A stretch of DNA of 64,000 nucleotides from Enterobacter cloacae (GCF_011078175.1 NZ_JAALCJ010000008.1:124001-188000), one strand, 5' to 3'. Counted from the first letter of the stretch, positions 40,717 to 52,189 are shown. Made by a program: numbers and translations. Notes: generated by a model not told the origin, from the sequence alone.

Positions 40717-40890
40717 TTTACTCTCCAGGAAACCACATCAGCGGCTAAACGTTATTTGCGTGCAAATTCGGGTAGATACCGCGTCTTTGCTGTCGATGGA
40801 GAGGAGTGTAAACGGGGCGGATGGCAATTGTTAGCAAGGAAAACTGTTAATCTTTTTCAAAGATATTGAGTAATGGAGGTGCGCGCTGGT

Positions 40891-40927
40891 GCCCTCACCT
40901 CAACCCTCTTCCACGGGGAGAGGGCGC
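40891..40927. repeat. Palindromic repeat, CCCTCTCCC family (copy 6)
   Basis: CCCTCACCTCAACCCTCTTCC-AC-GGGGAGAGGG, 10 bases from the yqjK terminator. Confidence 0.8.
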
Positions 40928-40933
40928 AAAAAC

Positions 40934-40966
40934 AAAAAACGGTAACCTGGGTTACCGTTTTGCTTT
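40934..40966 (-). terminator. Terminator of the yqjCDEK unit
   Basis: AACGGTAACC/GGTTACCGTT stem (40938-40959) with A-rich left and T-rich right flanks, so it can work in both directions. It lies 3 bases from the yqjK stop. Confidence 0.85.
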
Positions 40967-40968
40967 TA

Positions 40969-41265
40969 TCACCGCAGCTGCTGCTGACGAATCGTGGCTT
41001 TTACCAGACGCCATGCGCTCCAGACGCCAAAGCCACGGCGTGCCCAGCGAATCAGCATGTTTGGATGACGAATCGTCCAGATAGCCATCACGCTGCTACC
41101 CACCAGCGCCCACGAACGCAGGCTCAGAAGGGTATTCCAGCCGCGATCGTAACGCTGGGTAAGCTCCAGCCAGTCGCGACGGCTGGCGGACAGATCCAGC
41201 CTTTGCTGCTGGATCTGACTCAGCAGATACGCTTTCCGCTTTTGACGTTCGGCTTTGTCGCTCAC
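40969..41265 (-). CDS. yqjK: YqjK, small membrane-associated protein
   Basis: A 98-residue protein of the YqjK family. The N-terminal half is basic and likely helical (KAERQKRKAYLLSQIQQQRLDLSASRRDWLE); a hydrophobic stretch SWALVGSSVMAIWTI follows at about 51-65. The start is GTG (41265), overlapping the yqjE stop in the sequence GTGA. Function unknown. Confidence 0.88.
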   Translation of the reverse strand: MSDKAERQKRKAYLLSQIQQQRLDLSASRRDWLELTQRYDRGWNTLLSLRSWALVGSSVMAIWTIRHPNMLIRWARRGFGVWSAWRLVKATIRQQQLR

Positions 41266-41660
41266 GACTTATCATCCTCCAGCAGAGCGCGGTCGTTCGC
41301 CAGCTCCTGACGCGTATGGCGCAGGAAGGTCGACGTGCGCGCTTTATGCAGGGTCCAGATACCGCCTATCAGCGCTGCCACCAGCAGAACCACGGTAGTC
41401 GCAATCATCGCGTTCAGACGATACTGGGGATCGATAGCCCAGATGATTAACACCATCAGGCTCATCAGACCAAACGCGGCAAAGAGCATCGTAAGCCCAA
41501 GCATGAGCAGCATCTGGAAGAGGTTGGCTTTCTCTTCTTCCAGTTCCACTACCGCAAGCCGGACGCGCGTTTCGGCAATCCCGACAAGCGTTGTGAGAAT
41601 ACGCTGGCCGATGCCGAGGACGTTTTTAGCAGGCCCTTGTGCGTGACGTGGATCTTCCAT
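41262..41660 (-). CDS. yqjE: YqjE, inner-membrane protein (phage holin-like superfamily III)
   Basis: A 132-residue protein beginning MEDPRHAQGPAKNVLGIGQR, as in E. coli YqjE. Two hydrophobic helices are visible (LLMLGLTMLFAAFGLMSLMV and MIATTVVLLVAALIGGIW). The ATG at 41660 is chosen because it lies 2 bases after the yqjD stop and matches the family; a longer frame would run back through yqjD. Function unknown; co-transcribed with yqjD and yqjK. Confidence 0.9.
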   Translation of the reverse strand: MEDPRHAQGPAKNVLGIGQRILTTLVGIAETRVRLAVVELEEEKANLFQMLLMLGLTMLFAAFGLMSLMVLIIWAIDPQYRLNAMIATTVVLLVAALIGGIWTLHKARTSTFLRHTRQELANDRALLEDDKS

Positions 41661-41662
41661 AA

Positions 41663-41968
41663 TCAACGACGCGTCAGCAGAACACCCAGCACCACACCCA
41701 CTGCGGCACCAATACCCACACCCGTCCATGGATTATCACGTACATATTCGTCTGCGCGCGCTGCCGCTTCGCGGGTCTGTTTCGCCAGCGCATCACCGGT
41801 TTCACCCAGACGGTAACGGCTCTCTTTGAGCGCCTGCTCCGCTTTACTGCGCAGTTTGCTCACTTCTTCTTTCGATTTATCGGCAGAAGAGTTCAGCACC
41901 TCTTCCAGGGTATCCGCCAGGGATTTCAGTTCAGCGCGCAGATTTTCTGAAGTTGTATCTTTTGACAT
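41663..41968 (-). CDS. yqjD: YqjD, ElaB/YgaM/YqjD-family ribosome-anchoring membrane protein
   Basis: A 101-residue DUF883 protein. The long amphipathic helical N-terminal part (about 1-75) precedes the C-tail anchor GVGIGAAVGVVLGVLLTRR. E. coli YqjD binds 70S ribosomes in stationary phase and tethers them to the membrane. RpoS control is known there; I did not assign the promoter here. Confidence 0.94.
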   Translation of the reverse strand: MSKDTTSENLRAELKSLADTLEEVLNSSADKSKEEVSKLRSKAEQALKESRYRLGETGDALAKQTREAAARADEYVRDNPWTGVGIGAAVGVVLGVLLTRR

Positions 41969-41997
41969 GATTCTCTCCTGTTGAGATTTCCGTTAAC

Positions 41998-42366
41998 TCA
42001 ATAATCGCGAGCTTCCAGCGCTTTTAGTTCGTCCTGCGCTTCTTGCAACTTCCTCTCGCGCTTGGCAATTTTTTCCGCATCACCTTTCTCTTTCGCTTCT
42101 CGCAGGTCTTGACGGCGCTCGGCTATCTCGTCCTTTTGTTCAGCGATTTTTTCCTTGTGATCGGCACGCAGCTTGCTGTCCGTACAATTGTCTTTCACTT
42201 CGCTCAACGCTTTTTTCAGTCCGTCGATCCGGTGCTGATTGTTATGCTTTTCGGCATAACTGATTTCGCGTTGGATATCCTGTTCTTTCTCCTGACAAAG
42301 AGACATAGCGAAGGAAGCTGTGCTTAAAGAAAAAAGGGCCAGAGCCAGGGTGATGCGGTATTTCAT
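41998..42366 (-). CDS. yqjC: YqjC, DUF1090 periplasmic protein
   Basis: A 122-residue protein with a signal peptide (MKYRITLALALFSLSTASFA, cleavage about residue 20). The mature part is highly charged, helical and coiled-coil-like, with RRQDLREAKEKGDAEKI. Two cysteines (CQEKEQ and NCTDSK) may form a disulfide. Role unknown; linked with stress genes. First gene of yqjCDEK, 29 bases before yqjD. Confidence 0.9.
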   Translation of the reverse strand: MKYRITLALALFSLSTASFAMSLCQEKEQDIQREISYAEKHNNQHRIDGLKKALSEVKDNCTDSKLRADHKEKIAEQKDEIAERRQDLREAKEKGDAEKIAKRERKLQEAQDELKALEARDY

Positions 42367-42509
42367 TATTGAAACCTTCCATTGTGTAACGGCGTAAGCC
42401 GTGTTCCAAAACTATGCGGAGAACATCTGAGGGGTGCTCCGCGTACTTAAGCATAGTAAGTAAACGGGAGTTTCACCAAAGTGAGTGAAAATATTCGGAA
42501 TATTAGCCG

Positions 42510-42893
42510 TTAACCGAATCGATGCGACGTGTCGCGTAAACGTGACATCCAGGAGGCAGCATGGCTGTCATCATCCTGTTGCGCGATGATGTAACCCTGC
42601 GGCAGCGTGCGGTCCAGCACGGCTTTCGCTGCGGCGCTTTGCGCACTGGAGTCAAATTTTATCAGCAGCACATCGTCTTGCGGCGTGATGCTCTTAAAGC
42701 GGATCCCGTTTGCGTCCAGATGGTGCCAGATAGAAAAACCATCCGGCACGCTGGTTCCCTGGCTCACAGGACGGATAGCCAGCGTCGACTCCTGATGCTG
42801 TAGCGCCGACCACAGAAGGATGAGGGCGCTGAACATCATCAGTGCGACGATGGCGTAAGAGAAGCGGCGCAGTGCGAGCGGGGAGATAACCAT
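42510..42893 (-). CDS. mzrA: MzrA, modulator of EnvZ/OmpR
   Basis: A 127-residue bitopic inner-membrane protein (membrane helix about 12-34, then periplasmic QESTLAIRPVSQGTSVPDGF). In E. coli it binds EnvZ and connects the Cpx response to OmpR. The start MVISPLALRRF at 42893 is 2 bases behind the yqjA stop, giving the usual yqjA-mzrA operon; an upstream in-frame start would overlap yqjA. The N-terminal 20 residues differ from K-12. Confidence 0.9.
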   Translation of the reverse strand: MVISPLALRRFSYAIVALMMFSALILLWSALQHQESTLAIRPVSQGTSVPDGFSIWHHLDANGIRFKSITPQDDVLLIKFDSSAQSAAAKAVLDRTLPQGYIIAQQDDDSHAASWMSRLRDTSHRFG

Positions 42894-42895
42894 GG

Positions 42896-43558
42896 TTAAC
42901 CCCGGGCTCCGTATTTTTTCTTCCACAGTACAACCAGTGAACCGACCAGGCCAAACACCAGCAGAACGACGGGCAGCAGCATCAGGCAAGACATCAGTTG
43001 GTCTTCATATTTCATAAAGACCGGCGTTTTACCGAGCGCGTAGCCGAGCGTGGTCAGGATCAGGACCCACAGCAAGCCGCTCATCCAGTTAAAGAACTGG
43101 AAGCGCGTGCTGCTCAGGCCGGAGAGGCCCGCAATGGTGGGCAGCAGGGTACGTACGAATGCGATAAAGCGGCCAATAAGCAAGGCGGAAAGCCCATGTT
43201 TATGGAAAAGGTGGTGCGCTCGTTGGTGATAATGTGCCGGGAGATGCGAAAGCCAGTTTTGAACGATTCGCGTATTGCCCAGCCATCGCCCCTGAATATA
43301 GCTCACCCAGCAGCCCAGGCTGGCGGCAATGGTCAAAAGCAGGACCGTTTGCGGGAAAGCCATCGCCCCTTTCGCGCAGAGCACACCGACCAGCACCAGC
43401 AGACTGTCGCCCGGTAAAAAGGCAGCAGGCAGCAGACCGTTCTCAAGGAACAGGATCATAAATAACACAAAGTAGAGCATGCCAATCATGGATGGGTTGG
43501 CCAGCGTTTCGAAATCCTGAGCCCAGAGGGCGTGCAGTAGTTGGGTCAAAAGTTCCAT
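42896..43558 (-). CDS. yqjA: YqjA, DedA-family inner-membrane protein
   Basis: A 220-residue DedA protein with about five hydrophobic segments and the motifs [22 protein letters not shown] (about 39-60) and [20 protein letters not shown]. coli YqjA is a proton-linked osmosensing transporter-like protein needed for growth at alkaline pH and, together with YghB, for normal division. Operon with mzrA. Confidence 0.95.
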   Translation of the reverse strand: MELLTQLLHALWAQDFETLANPSMIGMLYFVLFMILFLENGLLPAAFLPGDSLLVLVGVLCAKGAMAFPQTVLLLTIAASLGCWVSYIQGRWLGNTRIVQNWLSHLPAHYHQRAHHLFHKHGLSALLIGRFIAFVRTLLPTIAGLSGLSSTRFQFFNWMSGLLWVLILTTLGYALGKTPVFMKYEDQLMSCLMLLPVVLLVFGLVGSLVVLWKKKYGARG

Positions 43559-43900
43559 TCAGTGTTCCTGGAAATCGGTTAACGTCACGCCTGTAATTCG
43601 GGAAAAACAGCACGGCGACATTGTTGTGATTTCATTATGGTCGCTCGCGGACACCTTGATGTGTGGCCAACACTGTTCCCTGTTAATTGGCTGGTTAGCA
43701 AGCACTAACTTACAAAATAACGAAGTGAATCCAATTGTAACAAAGCCCGACGTTCTGCGTCACAGAATTTGAGGGGAAACACGATTTTGGCGTAAGCCAC
43801 GGAGGGGAGCGAGAAATTTTACAAAGGCTGACACTATAGAGGTTTTCTTACTCTGTATGGCCGGAAGGCGCAGCGGTGCGCCTGCCAGCAGTTCGGGGTC
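43559..43900. other. Gene-free region between yqjA and exuR
   Basis: This 342-base region must hold the yqjA promoter. It holds a perfect hairpin AGGCGCA-GCGG-TGCGCCT (43866-43883) just behind exuR, without a T-run on the exuR strand. I see no gene. A Cpx box is expected for yqjA-mzrA but I could not place one with confidence. Confidence 0.6.
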
Positions 43901-44677
43901 TTATTTTACGAGATTGGTCGCCGTATCGAGATGAACCACCGGATTATCGGCAAAAAGATAGCGGTCAGCGTTAAATTCAAAGTCATCACTTGTTTCATTA
44001 AACAGCATCTGTTTGGTGTTTTCGAGATGCTGCCACATCGCCAGTTTTGCCGCATGCGGATCTTTACGAATCAAGGCTTTAAGAATTTGGTCATGATCGT
44101 CACACCAGTTGTCAACCGTGCGGGAATCAATATGATCGTGCAATTTTTTCCAGTACGGGTTGTGAACGCGCTGAGTCCACATTTTTTCAACGATTGCCGC
44201 CAGAGCCGTGTTCTGAGTCGCAAGGGCAACCTGAACGTGGAATTGCAGGTCCCATTCAGAATCGCGGAAACATTTTTCTTTACGCGCGTGATCCTGGATT
44301 TCCATCAGCTTCATGATGTCCTGCTTGGTCACCTGCGTCGCAGCAAATTCTGCAATGTTGCTTTCAATCAGCTGGCGAGCCTGAAGAAGCTCAAACGGAC
44401 CGTAGCTGGCAAACTCCAGACTTTCGTCCGGCGTGGGGGAATGCTTCGCCTGGCTGGAAATCACATGGATGCCCGAACCTTTGCGTACCTCAACATACCC
44501 TTCCACTTCCAGCATGATGATGGCTTCGCGGACCACCGTACGGCTAACGCTTTTTTCATCCGCAATGAAACGCTCAGCGGGAAGTTTATCACCGACGAGA
44601 TAGACCCCTTGCTCGATGCGATCTTTCAGCTCGGCAGCAAGTTGTTGATATAAACGACGTGATTCGGTGATTTCCAT
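43901..44677 (-). CDS. exuR: ExuR, GntR-family hexuronate repressor
   Basis: A 258-residue FadR-type GntR repressor (E. coli 258). N-terminal winged helix-turn-helix (about 6-75, [25 protein letters not shown] region) and C-terminal FCD domain with metal-binding His residues (about 90-235). It represses exuT, uxaCA and related genes; galacturonate relieves it. Confidence 0.96.
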   Translation of the reverse strand: MEITESRRLYQQLAAELKDRIEQGVYLVGDKLPAERFIADEKSVSRTVVREAIIMLEVEGYVEVRKGSGIHVISSQAKHSPTPDESLEFASYGPFELLQARQLIESNIAEFAATQVTKQDIMKLMEIQDHARKEKCFRDSEWDLQFHVQVALATQNTALAAIVEKMWTQRVHNPYWKKLHDHIDSRTVDNWCDDHDQILKALIRKDPHAAKLAMWQHLENTKQMLFNETSDDFEFNADRYLFADNPVVHLDTATNLVK

Positions 44678-44748
44678 ATGCGCTCCAGGCAGGGTACGGC
44701 GAATGATTTGTTATACCACTTTTACGTGCCAGTCTCCAGATTTTGCCA

Positions 44749-44776
44749 TCAAAAAAGCCGCCCGGAGGCGGCATTT
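44749..44776 (-). terminator. Terminator behind exuT
   Basis: GCCGCC-CGGA-GGCGGC (44757-44772); the minus strand continues into TTTTTTGATGG. Confidence 0.8.
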
Positions 44777-44790
44777 GCATCGTTTTTGCG

Positions 44791-44868
44791 GGGGGACGCT
44801 ACGCTTACCCGGTCCACGGTTTTATCGTATGTTGTAGGCCGGGTAAGGCGAAGCAGCCACCCGACACA
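44791..44868. repeat. Paired REP-type palindromes between exuR and exuT
   Basis: GGACGCTACGCTTACCCGG (44794-44812) and GTAGGCCGGGTAAGGCG ... GCAGCCACCCG (44834-44863) form two REP units in a BIME-like pair, upstream of exuR and downstream of exuT. Confidence 0.75.
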
Positions 44869-44874
44869 ACAACG

Positions 44875-46173
44875 CTAACTCTGCGTCGCCGGTCCCCCGA
44901 GGGACTCTTTCGCCAGCTCGTCGGCGGATTTGCTTTTCAGCACTGTCCAGATTACCACCGCACCCAGCAGGTCGAAGATAGCCAGTACCGCGAACAGCGG
45001 GCTGAAGCCGATCGTATCCGCCAGCGCGCCGACCACCAGGGCGAACATCGTACTAGCTGTCCAGGCGGCCATACCGGTCAGGCCGTTGGCGGTGGCCACT
45101 TCGTTACGACCAAACACGTCGGAAGAGAGTGTAATCAGCGCACCGGACAGGGACTGGTGAGCAAAGCCCCCGATACACAGCAGCGCGATAGCCACGTAAG
45201 GGCTGGTGAACAGGCCGATCATGCCCGGGCCAATCATCAGCAGGGCGCCCATGGTGACTACCATCTTACGGGAGACAATCAGGTTCACGCCAAACCAGCG
45301 CTGGAACAGCGGTGGCAGGTAGCCGCCGACAATACAGCCCAGGTCAGCAAACAGCATTGGCATCCAGGCGAACATCGCGATCTCTTTCAGGTTAAAGCCG
45401 TAGACTTTGAACATGAACAGTGGGATCCAGGCGTTGAACGTACCCCAGGCCGGTTCTGCCAGGAAGCGTGGCAGGGCGATACCCCAGAACTGACGGGTGC
45501 CCAGGATCTGCCAGACGGACATCTTTTTGCCGTTGTCGGTCTGATGCTGTGCTTCCTGCCCACCAATAATGTACTCGCGTTCTTCCTCAGACAGCTTTTT
45601 CTGGTCGCGTGGGTGCTTATAAAAGACCAGCCACGCCATGGCCCAGGCAAAGCTCAGCACACCAGAGATGATGAACGCCATTTGCCAGCTGTGCATCACA
45701 ATCGCCCACACCACCAGTGGCGGCGCAATCATCGCGCCGATGGAGGAGCCCACATTGAAGTAACCGACAGCGATTGAACGCTCTTTTGCCGGGAACCATT
45801 CAGAGCTGGCTTTCAGACCCGCGGGGATCATCGCCGCTTCGGCAGCACCTACCGCACCACGCGCCAGCGCCAGTCCGCCCCAGCTGCCAGCCAGCGCAGT
45901 CGCCCCGCAGAAGACGGCCCAGGCTACCGCGAAGAAGGCATAACCAATTTTTGTACCCAGAATATCAAGAACATAACCTGCAACAGGCTGCATTACGGTG
46001 TAAGCGGCAGAATAGGCCGCAATGATGTAAGAGTATTGCTGCGTGGAGATATGTAACTCTTCCATCAACGTTGGCGCCGCTGCTGCCACGGTGTTACGTG
46101 TCAGGTAGCCCAGCACGGTGCCGAGCGTCACCAGTGCGATCATGTACCAACGTAACCCTTTAATTTTACGCAT
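44875..46173 (-). CDS. exuT: ExuT, hexuronate-proton symporter
   Basis: A 432-residue MFS transporter (anion-cation symporter family) for galacturonate and glucuronate, nearly identical in outline to E. coli ExuT. Twelve hydrophobic segments are visible; GAAEAAMIPAGLKASSEWFP (about 113-132) is the family loop. I use the ATG at 46173 (MRKIKGLRWYM) as in E. coli; the frame extends upstream but has no supported start. Confidence 0.96.
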   Translation of the reverse strand: MRKIKGLRWYMIALVTLGTVLGYLTRNTVAAAAPTLMEELHISTQQYSYIIAAYSAAYTVMQPVAGYVLDILGTKIGYAFFAVAWAVFCGATALAGSWGGLALARGAVGAAEAAMIPAGLKASSEWFPAKERSIAVGYFNVGSSIGAMIAPPLVVWAIVMHSWQMAFIISGVLSFAWAMAWLVFYKHPRDQKKLSEEEREYIIGGQEAQHQTDNGKKMSVWQILGTRQFWGIALPRFLAEPAWGTFNAWIPLFMFKVYGFNLKEIAMFAWMPMLFADLGCIVGGYLPPLFQRWFGVNLIVSRKMVVTMGALLMIGPGMIGLFTSPYVAIALLCIGGFAHQSLSGALITLSSDVFGRNEVATANGLTGMAAWTASTMFALVVGALADTIGFSPLFAVLAIFDLLGAVVIWTVLKSKSADELAKESLGGPATQS

Positions 46174-46398
46174 GTAAAACCTCATCGTTATGTTATTTCC
46201 GTGTCGGGACACGGCAACAACTCAACCGTTGCCGGGAGCTGTTCTGTAACGGGAGGGGCGTAACCGGGAACCAGTCCCGGAACGGCCCGAACCTTGCCAT
46301 TAGTAATCGTGCTAAGTCGGCTTCCGTACCGTTAAATCCGATGTATCAAACACCGGTAATGCATTCCGTCGGCTTATAGTTTGCGACGGCGAAAAGAT

Positions 46399-46416
46399 AA
46401 CTTGTCATACAACTTT
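46399..46416. promoter_or_regulatory. ExuR operator (exuT side)
   Basis: AACTTGTCATACAACTTT; its reverse complement AAAGTTGTATGACAAGTT fits the known ExuR/UxuR operator with central TATGACA-type symmetry. Confidence 0.78.
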
Positions 46417-46420
46417 AAAA

Positions 46421-46436
46421 GGTGAGTGACATCACA
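46421..46436. promoter_or_regulatory. CRP site, exuT/uxaC region
   Basis: GGTGAGTGACATCACA has the exact GTGA-N6-TCAC arrangement. Confidence 0.75.
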
Positions 46437-46578
46437 AAAGTGTGAATCTTTGTAGGGACATTACGCGGCGTGCGCAAAGCCACGGCTGGCGCGGTCTGCG
46501 AGGGGGTTTACCCCTTTGAGGGTAATTTATTTGTCAACGTTTATTGATCTAACTCACGAAAAAAACGTCGGCCAGTGG

Positions 46579-48060
<1,482 letters not shown>

Positions 48061-48077
48061 GGCCGTTTGAGGTTGAT

Positions 48078-49565
48078 ATGCAATACATCAAAATCCATTC
48101 GCTGGATAACGTTGCCGTCGCGCTGGCCGATTTAGCCGAAGGCACGGAAGTAACCTTCGACAACCAGTCGGTGACGTTACGTCAGGCCATCGGACGTGGA
48201 CATAAATTTGCCCTGATCCCCATCGCGAAAGGGGAGAACGTGGTGAAGTACGGTTTGCCCATCGGTCATGCGCTGGCGGATATTAAGCCGGGTGAATACA
48301 TTCATTCCCACAATACCCGCACCAATCTCAGCGATCTGGACGAGTACAGCTATCAACCTGACTTCCAGACAGAAGAAGGACAGGCGGCCGATCGTGAGGT
48401 GCAGATCTACCGCCGCGCCAGCGGGGAGGTGGGGATCCGCAATGAACTGTGGATCCTCCCGACCGTCGGCTGCGTGAACGGGATCGCGCGTCAAATCCAG
48501 ACGCGTTTCCTGAAAGAGACCAACGATGCTGAAGGCACCGACGGCGTGCATCTGTTCAGCCATACCTACGGTTGTTCCCAGCTGGGCGACGACCACATTA
48601 ATACCCGCACCATGCTGCAAAACATGGTGCGTCACCCGAATGCGGGTGCGGTGCTGGTGATTGGCCTCGGCTGTGAGAACAACCAGGTCGACGCCTTCCG
48701 CGACACGCTGGGCGAATTTGACCCTGAGCGTGTGCACTTTATGGTGTGTCAACACCAGGACGACGAGGTGGAAGCGGGCGTTGAACAACTGCACCAGCTG
48801 TATGAGGTGATGCGTCACGACAAGCGCGAGCCGGGCAAGCTGAGTGAACTGAAGTTTGGCCTGGAGTGTGGCGGATCTGACGGGCTTTCCGGCATTACCG
48901 CTAACCCGATGCTGGGCCGCTTTTCAGATTACGTCATCGCCAACGGCGGCACCACGGTGCTGACCGAAGTGCCGGAGATGTTCGGCGCAGAGCGCATTCT
49001 GATGAGCCACTGCCGCGACGAAGTGACCTTTGAGAAGACCGTCACCATGGTCAACGACTTCAAACAGTACTTCATCGCCCATAACCAGCCGATTTATGAG
49101 AACCCGTCGCCGGGTAACAAGGCGGGCGGGATCACCACGCTGGAGGAGAAATCCCTGGGCTGCACCCAGAAAGCGGGGGCCAGCCAGGTGGTGGACGTGC
49201 TGCGCTACGGTGAGCGTCTGAAAACGCACGGTCTGAACCTGTTGAGTGCACCGGGCAACGATGCGGTCGCCACCAGTGCGCTGGCGGGAGCGGGCTGTCA
49301 CATGGTGCTGTTCAGTACCGGACGCGGCACGCCGTACGGCGGATTTGTGCCAACGGTGAAAATCGCCACTAACAGCGAACTGGCGGCGAAGAAAAAGCAC
49401 TGGATTGACTTTGATGCCGGCCAGCTGATCCACGGCAAAGCGATGCCGCAGCTGCTGAGCGAATTCGTGGACACGATTGTGGAATTTGCCAGCGGCAGGC
49501 AGACCTGCAACGAGAAGAACGACTTCCGCGAGCTGGCGATCTTTAAGAGTGGTGTGACGCTTTAA
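48078..49565 (+). CDS. uxaA: UxaA, altronate dehydratase
   Basis: A 495-residue dehydratase of the UxaA/GarD family that turns altronate into 2-keto-3-deoxygluconate. N-terminal SAF-like domain (about 1-95) with GRGHKFALIPIAKGENVVKYG; catalytic domain with HTYGCSQLGDDH, GLGCENNQVD, LECGGSDGLSG and NPSPGNKAGG. It shares these motifs with garD in this window. Same length as E. coli UxaA. Confidence 0.96.
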   Translation: MQYIKIHSLDNVAVALADLAEGTEVTFDNQSVTLRQAIGRGHKFALIPIAKGENVVKYGLPIGHALADIKPGEYIHSHNTRTNLSDLDEYSYQPDFQTEEGQAADREVQIYRRASGEVGIRNELWILPTVGCVNGIARQIQTRFLKETNDAEGTDGVHLFSHTYGCSQLGDDHINTRTMLQNMVRHPNAGAVLVIGLGCENNQVDAFRDTLGEFDPERVHFMVCQHQDDEVEAGVEQLHQLYEVMRHDKREPGKLSELKFGLECGGSDGLSGITANPMLGRFSDYVIANGGTTVLTEVPEMFGAERILMSHCRDEVTFEKTVTMVNDFKQYFIAHNQPIYENPSPGNKAGGITTLEEKSLGCTQKAGASQVVDVLRYGERLKTHGLNLLSAPGNDAVATSALAGAGCHMVLFSTGRGTPYGGFVPTVKIATNSELAAKKKHWIDFDAGQLIHGKAMPQLLSEFVDTIVEFASGRQTCNEKNDFRELAIFKSGVTL

Positions 49566-49573
49566 TCGGTACG

Positions 49574-49603
49574 GCCTGATGCCCTCTCCCACGGTGAGAG
49601 GGT
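49574..49603. repeat. Palindromic repeat, CCCTCTCCC family (copy 7)
   Basis: CCTGATGCCCTCTCCCACGG then TGAGAGGG, directly before the uxaA/sstT terminator. A short copy lacking the left arm. Confidence 0.7.
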
Positions 49604-49611
49604 ACAAACAT

Positions 49612-49641
49612 TAAAAACGGCAACATATGTTGCCGTTTTGC
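49612..49641. terminator. Bidirectional terminator uxaA/sstT
   Basis: AACGGCAACAT-ATGTTGCCGTT, a perfect 22-base palindrome (49616-49637) with A-run before and T-run after. Confidence 0.88.
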
Positions 49642-49647
49642 ATTTAC

Positions 49648-49683
49648 CTTGTAGGCCCGGTAAGGCGTAGCCGCCACCGGACT
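49648..49683. repeat. REP-type palindrome near the sstT 3' end
   Basis: TTGTAGGCCCGGTAAGGCG-TAG-CCGCCACCGGAC, standard REP layout. Confidence 0.78.
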
Positions 49684-49690
49684 TTTCGTT

Positions 49691-50932
49691 TTAACCGCGC
49701 AGGGCGTTCTTCGCTAACCGCGCGTCTTCCGCCTGGCAGGCCGCAGCGGTGAACAGCACGTCGGTGGAAGAGTTCAGGGCCGTTTCGCAGGAGTCCTGCA
49801 ATACGCCGATGATAAAGCCGACGGCCACCACCTGCATGGCGATCTCATTCGGGATACCGAACATGTTACATGCCAGTGGGATCAGCAGCAGCGAGCCGCC
49901 CGCCACGCCGGACGCGCCACAGGCACACAGTGATGCAACGACGCTCAACAGCAGCGCGGTTGGCAGATCCACCGGAATGCCCAGCGTATGCACTGCCGCC
50001 AGCGTCAGCACGGTGATGGTGATCGCCGCACCTGCCATGTTCACGGTTGCACCCAGAGGAATCGACACGGAATAGGTATCGCGATCCAGATTCAGCTTCT
50101 CCGCCAGCGCCATGTTGACCGGAATGTTTGCCGCCGAGCTGCGGGTGAAGAAGGCATACACGCCGCTTTCACGCAGGCAGGTCAGCACCAGCGGATACGG
50201 GTTGCGGCGGATCTGCCAGAACACCAGCAGCGGGTTGATCACCAGCGCTACCAGCAGCATACAGCCGACCAGAACGACCAGCAGCTGCGCGTAGCCCCAC
50301 AGCGCGTCAAAACCGGTGGTGGCCAGCGTGGAGGAGACCAGCCCGAAAATACCGATTGGCGCAAAGCGAATCACCAGCTTCACCATAAAGGTCACGGCGT
50401 TCGACAAATCATTGACCAGGTTTTTCGTGGTCTCGTTACCGTGACGCAGCGCGAAGCCCAGACCGATCGCCCAGACCAGAATGCCGATGTAGTTTCCGCT
50501 CATCAGCGCGGTGACAGGGTTAGAAACCATGCTCATCAGCAGACCGCGAAGCACTTCCACAATCCCGGACGGCGGGGTGATATCACCGGCCGCGCTGGTC
50601 AAGTGCAGCGTGGACGGGAACAGGAAGCTAAACACCACGGCCGTTAAGGCAGCAGAGAAGGTTCCCAGCAGATACAGGAACAGAATAGGGCGAATGTTGG
50701 TTTTTTGTCCGTGCTGGTGGTTGGCAATCGACGCCATCACCAGCATCAACACCAGTACCGGCGCGACGGCCTTCAGGGCGCCCACAAACAGCGTCCCGAG
50801 CAGCCCCGTGGCCTCCGCGGCAGGTTTTGACACCATCGCCAGCAGAATACCCAGTACCAACCCGATCAGAATTTGTTTTACAAGACTGCCCTGCGCCAGG
50901 CGCGCCAACAGACCGCGTGATTGTGTGCTCAT
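49691..50932 (-). CDS. sstT: SstT, sodium/serine-threonine symporter
   Basis: A 413-residue DAACS-family transporter (E. coli 414). The conserved substrate/sodium motif STDVLF near the C-terminus, the [10 protein letters not shown] serine-rich hairpin (about 270) and [13 protein letters not shown] are all present. In E. coli its mRNA is repressed by the small RNA GcvB. A good CRP-like box lies upstream at 50967-50988. Confidence 0.95.
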   Translation of the reverse strand: MSTQSRGLLARLAQGSLVKQILIGLVLGILLAMVSKPAAEATGLLGTLFVGALKAVAPVLVLMLVMASIANHQHGQKTNIRPILFLYLLGTFSAALTAVVFSFLFPSTLHLTSAAGDITPPSGIVEVLRGLLMSMVSNPVTALMSGNYIGILVWAIGLGFALRHGNETTKNLVNDLSNAVTFMVKLVIRFAPIGIFGLVSSTLATTGFDALWGYAQLLVVLVGCMLLVALVINPLLVFWQIRRNPYPLVLTCLRESGVYAFFTRSSAANIPVNMALAEKLNLDRDTYSVSIPLGATVNMAGAAITITVLTLAAVHTLGIPVDLPTALLLSVVASLCACGASGVAGGSLLLIPLACNMFGIPNEIAMQVVAVGFIIGVLQDSCETALNSSTDVLFTAAACQAEDARLAKNALRG

Positions 50933-50966
50933 ACGTTATTCCTGAGTGAAATTGCGTTCCATCCTG

Positions 50967-50988
50967 GATGTGCTCTAAGTCACATTTA
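50967..50988 (-). promoter_or_regulatory. CRP-like site upstream of sstT
   Basis: ATGTGCTCTAAGTCACATT differs from TGTGA-N6-TCACA at one core position. It lies about 45 bases before the sstT start. Confidence 0.6.
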
Positions 50989-51105
50989 TTTCCGGATGTA
51001 AGTAAATGTTTGCCTGGTCGAGTATAGGGAATACGTGAAAGGAGGGAAGCGTAAAATGCTGGATTTTACGTGTTGCGTCATGTTTTTTAACTATTGGTTA
51101 ACGAA

Positions 51106-51140
51106 GTGCCGGGTGGCGCTGCGCTTACCCGGCCTGCATT
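51106..51140. repeat. REP-type palindrome between sstT and alx
   Basis: GTGCCGGGTGGCGCTGCGC then TTACCCGGCCTGC. Confidence 0.8.
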
Positions 51141-51146
51141 GCATTT

Positions 51147-51185
51147 TCCCCTCTCCCTGTGGGAGAGGGGTGGGTGAGGGCATCA
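51147..51185. repeat. Palindromic repeat, CCCTCTCCC family (copy 8)
   Basis: CCCCTCTCCCTGTGGGAGAG then GGGTGGGTGAGGG, immediately beside a REP-type unit and behind alx. Confidence 0.82.
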
Positions 51186-51204
51186 GCCCGCACCAAACGT
51201 TTCA

Positions 51205-52170
51205 CTAAACCTGCTGTTTCTTATCGTGCTGGCGGTTAACCCAGGTATTGATAATCAGCGTAACCAGCAGAATGCCAAATACCACGCCGAGCGAAATGGC
51301 GATCGGGATATGGTAGAAATCAACAATCAGCATCTTGATACCGATGAATACCAGGATCACCGACAGACCGTACTTCAGCATGGAGAAGCGCTCTGCCGCG
51401 CCTGCCAGCAGGAAGTACATCGCACGCAGGCCAAGGATCGCGAACAGGTTTGAGGTCAGAACGATGAACGGGTCGGTGGTGACTGCGAAGATAGCCGGGA
51501 TACTGTCCACCGCGAAAATCACGTCGCTCAGTTCGACAAGAATTAGCACCAGCAGCAGCGGGGTGGCGAACAGCAGGCCGTTCTTACGCACGAAGAAATG
51601 CTCGCTCTCGATCTTGTCCGTCATGCGCAGATGACCACGTATCCATTTCACCAGTGGCTTATCACCGATACCGGTATCGTCTTCTTTCGCGAGCGCCATT
51701 TTGACCCCCGTGAACAGCAGGAACGCACCAAACACATACAGCAGCCATTCGAACTGAGTAATCAGCCAGCTACCGGCGAAGATCATAATGGTACGCAGGA
51801 CAATAGCGCCCAGCACGCCGTACACCAGCACGCGACGTTGCAGAGCCGCAGGTACGGCGAAGTAGCTAAACAGCATCAGCCAGACGAAGACGTTATCGAC
51901 CGCCAGCGCTTTTTCAATCAAATAGCCGGTAAGGAAGGCGAGTGCCTGAGGATCGGCCACCGCGCGGCCTTCGGTTGAGGCCAGATACCACCAGAAGGCG
52001 GCACAGAAGAGGAGTGAGAGGGTAACCCATACCAGCGACCAGACGGCGGCTTGCTTAACGCTCATGCCGTGCTCGCCGCGACGGCCCTGCAAAAAGAGGT
52101 CGATTGCCAGCATGATGAGCACGACAACCGCGAATCCGCCCCACAGCATTGGAGTGCCGACAGAATGCAT
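51205..52170 (-). CDS. alx: Alx, TerC-family membrane protein (Mn export/alkaline-induced)
   Basis: A 321-residue TerC-family integral membrane protein with about nine hydrophobic segments and the acidic metal-site motifs [15 protein letters not shown] and [19 protein letters not shown]. coli Alx is induced by high pH and manganese and lowers cytoplasmic Mn. I take the ATG at 52170 (AAGGAA seven bases upstream; [13 protein letters not shown] matches MNTVGTPLLWGGF of E. coli). Expression is governed by the leader at 52190-52362. Confidence 0.95.
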   Translation of the reverse strand: MHSVGTPMLWGGFAVVVLIMLAIDLFLQGRRGEHGMSVKQAAVWSLVWVTLSLLFCAAFWWYLASTEGRAVADPQALAFLTGYLIEKALAVDNVFVWLMLFSYFAVPAALQRRVLVYGVLGAIVLRTIMIFAGSWLITQFEWLLYVFGAFLLFTGVKMALAKEDDTGIGDKPLVKWIRGHLRMTDKIESEHFFVRKNGLLFATPLLLVLILVELSDVIFAVDSIPAIFAVTTDPFIVLTSNLFAILGLRAMYFLLAGAAERFSMLKYGLSVILVFIGIKMLIVDFYHIPIAISLGVVFGILLVTLIINTWVNRQHDKKQQV

Positions 52171-52189
52171 ACTATTTTCCTTACACATA